Source: an uncultured Pseudomonadota bacterium
Lineage (GTDB): Bacteria; Pseudomonadota; Gammaproteobacteria; Burkholderiales; Eutrophovitaceae
Direction: 5' to 3'
Assembly (NCBI GenBank): GCA_913057845.1
Contig: CAJXPC010000108.1
Coordinates: 1-6,468, forward strand
Length of the DNA stretch: 6,468 nt
The translations under genes were made by a program, and so were the position numbers. The notes below the pieces were generated by a model, which did not search any database, was not told the DNA's origin, and saw nothing but the letters and a program-made list of their open reading frames with translations. Positions 5,264 to 6,468 of the stretch are shown here, one piece after another. Every line of letters begins with the position of its first letter. The stretch's first letter is position 1.

Positions 5264-6468
5264 GTGTCAGCAGATTATAAAATAGCAATTATTGGGTCTG
5301 GACCCGGTGGACTAAGTGCAGCAGGTCATGCTGCCGAGCTGAACGTCCCACATGTTCTCATTGAAAAAGCCGCTCACTTATCGGATACGCTTTTTAAATT
5401 CCAAAAAGGTAAGTTTGTAATGTCCACTCCGGACGTTTTGCCGTTGCGTTCGCCCATGCCGTTCGCGGCTGGGAAGCGTGAGGACATACTTGGTAATTGG
5501 GATGACACAGCTGCGTCACTGAATGTTAATGTAAGGCTGAGCACTGAGGTGGTTGGGGTTGAGGGTGAGAAGGGAAATTTCACCATAAAACTGGGTGACG
5601 GTTCAACCATCACTGCTGAAGCTGTGATCCTTGGTATAGGATTACAAGGTAACCTCAATAAACTTCGAGTGCCCGGAGCTGATCTGCCTCATATCCAGTA
5701 CCAACTCGATGATCCTGACGAGTATGAGCTTGAGCGTATTATTGTAATTGGCGCGGGTGATGCGGCGATCGAAAATGCCGTTGCTTTATCTGTGAGAAAT
5801 ACAGTGTACGTGCTGAACCGAGGTGAAGATTTTGCCCGAGCGAAGCCTGCCAACGAGGCGCTCATTAACTCTGCGATAGATGCGGGCAGAATACAACCTA
5901 TATACAAGGCAAATACACTCAGTGCGGGCGAGGGCACGCTAACTGTTGAAACGCCCGATGGGGAATTGACGATTGAGTGCGATAGAGTTATTGCGCGAAT
6001 GGGTGCGTCCCCACCACGTAAATTTGTAGAGTCTTGCGGGGTTGTCTTTCCCTCCGACGCGCGTAATGCACTTCCCGAATGTACGGAACAATATGAGTCT
6101 AATGTGCCTGGTTTGTATATTGTTGGCGCATTGGGTGGTTATCCACTAATTAAGCAAGCCATTAACCAAGGTTACGAGGCTGTTGAGTACATACTTGGCA
6201 ATGCGGTCGAGCCAGCAGATAGTCCAATCCTTAAGTCTCAAATCAGCATCTTAAACACTGATGATGTTGAAGGGTTTCTAAGGAGGGTGCGGGAATCGAT
6301 ACCGATATTCGCGAATATTAATTCATTAATGCTTCGGGAAATGATGGTTGAATCCACGGTGCATAAATGTGCTGCTGGGGATGTCGTTTTTGAAAAAAAT
6401 GACTACACCAATAGTTTCTACGTTGTTCTTGAAGGCTGTCTCTTATACACATCTGACGCTGCCGACGA
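5264..6468 (+). CDS. FAD/NAD(P)-dependent oxidoreductase fused to cyclic-nucleotide-binding domain, 3'-truncated
   Basis: This is a two-domain redox protein cut by the contig end. Residues 6-315 form a flavoprotein of the thioredoxin-reductase-like fold: FAD loop GSGPGG (11-16) with Glu34 at the end of the second strand, a second Rossmann loop GAGDAA (163-168) for NAD(P), and the C-terminal flavin segment YIVGALGGYPLIKQAINQGY (285-304). There is no CxxC between the two nucleotide loops, so it is not a thioredoxin reductase, and the usual GD of the last flavin motif is GA. From about residue 346 (IPIFANINSLMLREM, then AAGDVVFEKND and SFYVVLEG) it enters a Crp/cNMP-binding fold, cut at residue 391. 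Bases from 6436 on are adapter, so the final residues LLYTSDAAD are not biological. I recall proteins of this kind in Proteobacteria that continue into ferredoxin-like domains, but nothing of that is visible here. Start GTG 5264 is chosen on the Shine-Dalgarno. Electron partner and ligand are unknown. Confidence 0.88.
   Translation, partial: MSADYKIAIIGSGPGGLSAAGHAAELNVPHVLIEKAAHLSDTLFKFQKGKFVMSTPDVLPLRSPMPFAAGKREDILGNWDDTAASLNVNVRLSTEVVGVEGEKGNFTIKLGDGSTITAEAVILGIGLQGNLNKLRVPGADLPHIQYQLDDPDEYELERIIVIGAGDAAIENAVALSVRNTVYVLNRGEDFARAKPANEALINSAIDAGRIQPIYKANTLSAGEGTLTVETPDGELTIECDRVIARMGASPPRKFVESCGVVFPSDARNALPECTEQYESNVPGLYIVGALGGYPLIKQAINQGYEAVEYILGNAVEPADSPILKSQISILNTDDVEGFLRRVRESIPIFANINSLMLREMMVESTVHKCAAGDVVFEKNDYTNSFYVVLEGCLLYTSDAAD
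6436..6468. other. Nextera (Tn5) sequencing adapter read-through, not genomic
   Basis: Starting at 6436 the sequence is the 19-base mosaic end CTGTCTCTTATACACATCT followed by GACGCTGCCGACGA, together the complete 33-base reverse complement of the Nextera i5-side (read 1) adapter. It runs exactly to the window edge. It interrupts the flavoprotein frame and creates the artificial peptide LLYTSDAAD, a known sign of adapter contamination in predicted proteins. Genuine sequence ends at 6435. Confidence 0.98.

Noticed and set aside
5374..5937. Two minus-strand open frames (5374-5658 and 5689-5937)
   Set aside because: They lie antisense within the well-supported flavoprotein frame, have low-complexity Ser/Pro-rich translations and no ribosome-binding sites or recognisable motifs.

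Overview
The window looks like a short metagenomic or draft-assembly contig from a gammaproteobacterium, probably a free-living aquatic one of moderate GC. The reasons are the rluD-pgeF pair divergent from a BamD lipoprotein gene, an order familiar from Gammaproteobacteria, and protein sequences that resemble but are not close to E. coli RluD, YfiH, BamD and GdhA. The assignment below class level is a guess. Both contig ends carry Illumina Nextera (Tn5) adapter sequence: bases 6436-6468 are a full 33-base adapter read-through, and bases 1-8 match the last 8 bases of the mosaic end. The biological sequence is therefore about 9-6435, and both terminal genes are cut by library construction, not by biology.

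Layout. Positions 1-729 (minus): 3'-truncated ZIP-family metal transporter. 801-1544 (minus): PgeF/YfiH. 1531-2487 (minus): RluD, overlapping pgeF by 14 bases. 2488-2574: short divergent intergenic region. 2575-3483 (plus): BamD with an unusual Trp-rich C-terminal extension. 3485-3514: bidirectional hairpin terminator between the convergent bamD and gdhA. 3536-4906 (minus): NADP-type glutamate dehydrogenase. 4907-5263: AT-rich divergent regulatory region. 5264-6435 (plus): 5' part of a flavoprotein of thioredoxin-reductase-like fold running into a cyclic-nucleotide-binding domain and cut by the adapter.

Function. Most of the window is core housekeeping: ribosome maturation (RluD), peptidoglycan precursor quality control (PgeF), outer membrane protein assembly (BamD), ammonium assimilation (GdhA) and divalent metal transport (ZIP). 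These genes do not form one pathway. The part that departs from the ordinary is the flavoprotein/cyclic-nucleotide-binding fusion, which couples a nucleotide-linked redox module without a visible CxxC to a Crp-type sensor domain; whatever follows it lies beyond the contig. No RNA genes, insertion sequences, CRISPR arrays or tRNAs were seen.
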